Assembly (NCBI GenBank): GCA_030045175.1
Contig: JASIBM010000511.1
Span: 1-6,656 of the forward strand
Reading direction: 5' to 3'
DNA from: Streptosporangiaceae bacterium
GTDB lineage: Bacteria > Actinomycetota > Actinomycetes > Streptosporangiales > Streptosporangiaceae
DNA length: 6,656 nt
The position numbers were made by a program, and so were the translations under genes. Below the pieces are notes generated by a model, which was given only the letters and a program-made list of their open reading frames with translations, was not told the origin of the DNA and ran no database searches. Position 1 is the first letter of the stretch; each line of letters opens with the position of its first letter. Of this stretch, positions 5,932 through 6,656 are shown piece by piece.

Positions 5932-6656
5932 AGGGGGTACTCCTTGGTGCCGGGCACCGAGAGCCACACCGCGCCGTCGGCCTCGAAGAGCTCGGGAAGC
6001 AGCGGGGTCACCGTGCGCTGCGCGCCGAGGACCTCGTCGACGCCGGCGTGGTCGGCGAGCTCGGCGAGGGTGATCGCGGTAGGCAGCCATAGCTCGATCT
6101 CGCGAGCCCGGCCAGCGTCAAGCGCGGCGGCTGGCGCGATCCACTGCACGGCGGCAGCCTCCCCGCCGACATCCCTGGTCCGCTGGCCGGGCGGCAGCGC
6201 CGCGGCGAAGAACCTAGTGTCGAACCTGCGCGGCTCGACGACCGGCGTGATCCACCGCGACCATGGGCGGAGCAGGTCGGCGCGAAGCACAAGCCGACGA
6301 CGGGCTAGCAGTTCGGCCAGTGAAACCGAACGGTCAAGCAGCGCATGCCGGTCCGCCTCCCACTCGTCGCTGGTGGTATCTGCCACGACCGAGTCAGCTG
6401 ACTCCCCGGCCAGCAGTACCCCGGATTCCTCGAAGGTCTCCCTGACCGCCGCGCAGACCAGGGCCCTGGCCAGCGATGGCGGCGCGGCAAAGATGCGGCC
6501 CCACTCGGCCGCCTCAGGTCCGGTCCAGGCCACCTGCTCGTCGGCGTCTCTGGCGTCAACCGATCCACCGGGGAAGACATAAGCACCCGGCGCGAACGCC
6601 ATCGAGGGCTTGCGGCGCAGCATGTACACCTCGAGCCCGGCCGCGCGATTCGTACC
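5928..6656 (-). CDS. NUDIX hydrolase, NUDT19-like (5' end outside the window)
   Basis: NUDIX enzymes split nucleoside diphosphates linked to another group. The NUDT19 branch, which this resembles, acts on CoA and acyl-CoA in animals; the bacterial substrate is inferred only. Visible are MAFAPGAYVFPGG near the N-terminus, then a long insert, then the degenerate NUDIX helix AAVRETFEESGVLLA. The catalytic glutamates of REx2EExG are kept, but the upstream Glu of the GX5E part is replaced by Arg (ARALVCAAVRE), as is common in NUDT19-like proteins with a split box. The frame stays open to the right edge (residues GTNRAAGLEVYMLRR), and GLEVYMLRR is a normal internal beta strand of this family. The real start is therefore outside, and GTG 6629 or ATG 6623 are not likely starts. 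Its stop lies within the GTGA start of the MBL gene, so the two form an operon. A NUDIX gene and an MBL gene near crp is a known actinobacterial grouping. Confidence 0.93.
   Translation of the reverse strand, partial: GTNRAAGLEVYMLRRKPSMAFAPGAYVFPGGSVDARDADEQVAWTGPEAAEWGRIFAAPPSLARALVCAAVRETFEESGVLLAGESADSVVADTTSDEWEADRHALLDRSVSLAELLARRRLVLRADLLRPWSRWITPVVEPRRFDTRFFAAALPPGQRTRDVGGEAAAVQWIAPAAALDAGRAREIELWLPTAITLAELADHAGVDEVLGAQRTVTPLLPELFEADGAVWLSVPGTKEYPL
5940..5945 (-). promoter_or_regulatory. Ribosome binding site of the MBL gene, inside the NUDIX gene
   Basis: AAGGAG on the minus strand, 8 nt before the GTG at 5931, within the last codons of the NUDIX gene (the KEYPL end). Together with the 4-nt GTGA stop/start overlap it fixes the MBL start and supports coupled translation. 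Confidence 0.8.

Noticed and set aside
5932..6090. Upstream extension of the MBL frame to an ATG at 6090
   Set aside because: The added residues are almost all Arg, Ala, Gly and Pro and are an out-of-frame reading of the NUDIX gene. The GTG at 5931 with AAGGAG and a GTGA overlap is the better start.
5422..6582. A 386-codon plus-strand open frame opposite the MBL and NUDIX genes
   Set aside because: It is antisense to two genes with complete conserved motifs, and its product is low-complexity with no recognisable domain.

Overview
The window is high-GC DNA with the codon use of an actinomycete. The gene content agrees: a Zincin_2 (DUF2342) metalloprotease, a family I pyrophosphatase very close to the mycobacterial one, a Crp protein close to mycobacterial Crp, and frequent GTG starts. 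Genus cannot be read from the sequence. There is no mobile element, phage gene, CRISPR array, tRNA or rRNA. Most of the window is conserved chromosomal housekeeping sequence.

The left half (about 1-3719) runs leftward on the minus strand: dacB (D-Ala-D-Ala carboxypeptidase, 3719-2256), a 448-bp gap holding a 62-nt imperfect palindrome, a Zincin_2 metalloprotease (1807-707), and the 5' part of tilS (703 to beyond the left edge), which starts 3 nt after the metalloprotease stop. From memory, dacB, metalloprotease, tilS, divergent from ppa, is a standard actinobacterial order, usually followed by hpt and ftsH. The unusual part is tilS, which carries G/C-rich repeat units read in frame in an N-terminal extension and again inside the catalytic domain.

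Divergently, after a 147-bp promoter region, ppa (inorganic pyrophosphatase, 3867-4361, plus) overlaps by 8 bp with a Crp/Fnr regulator gene (4354-5088, plus). The two are probably one transcript.

The right end is a minus-strand pair: a NUDT19-like NUDIX hydrolase (beyond the right edge to 5928) and an MBL-fold hydrolase starting at 5931. They overlap by 4 bp, with a ribosome binding site inside the NUDIX gene. The MBL gene converges on crp. Its frame has no stop where the conserved fold ends near 5122, and stays open antisense through all of crp into ppa, to 4279.

No new multi-gene system is evident. The points worth a second look are the in-frame repeats in tilS, the intergenic palindrome, the missing MBL stop over crp, and the direct ppa-crp junction.
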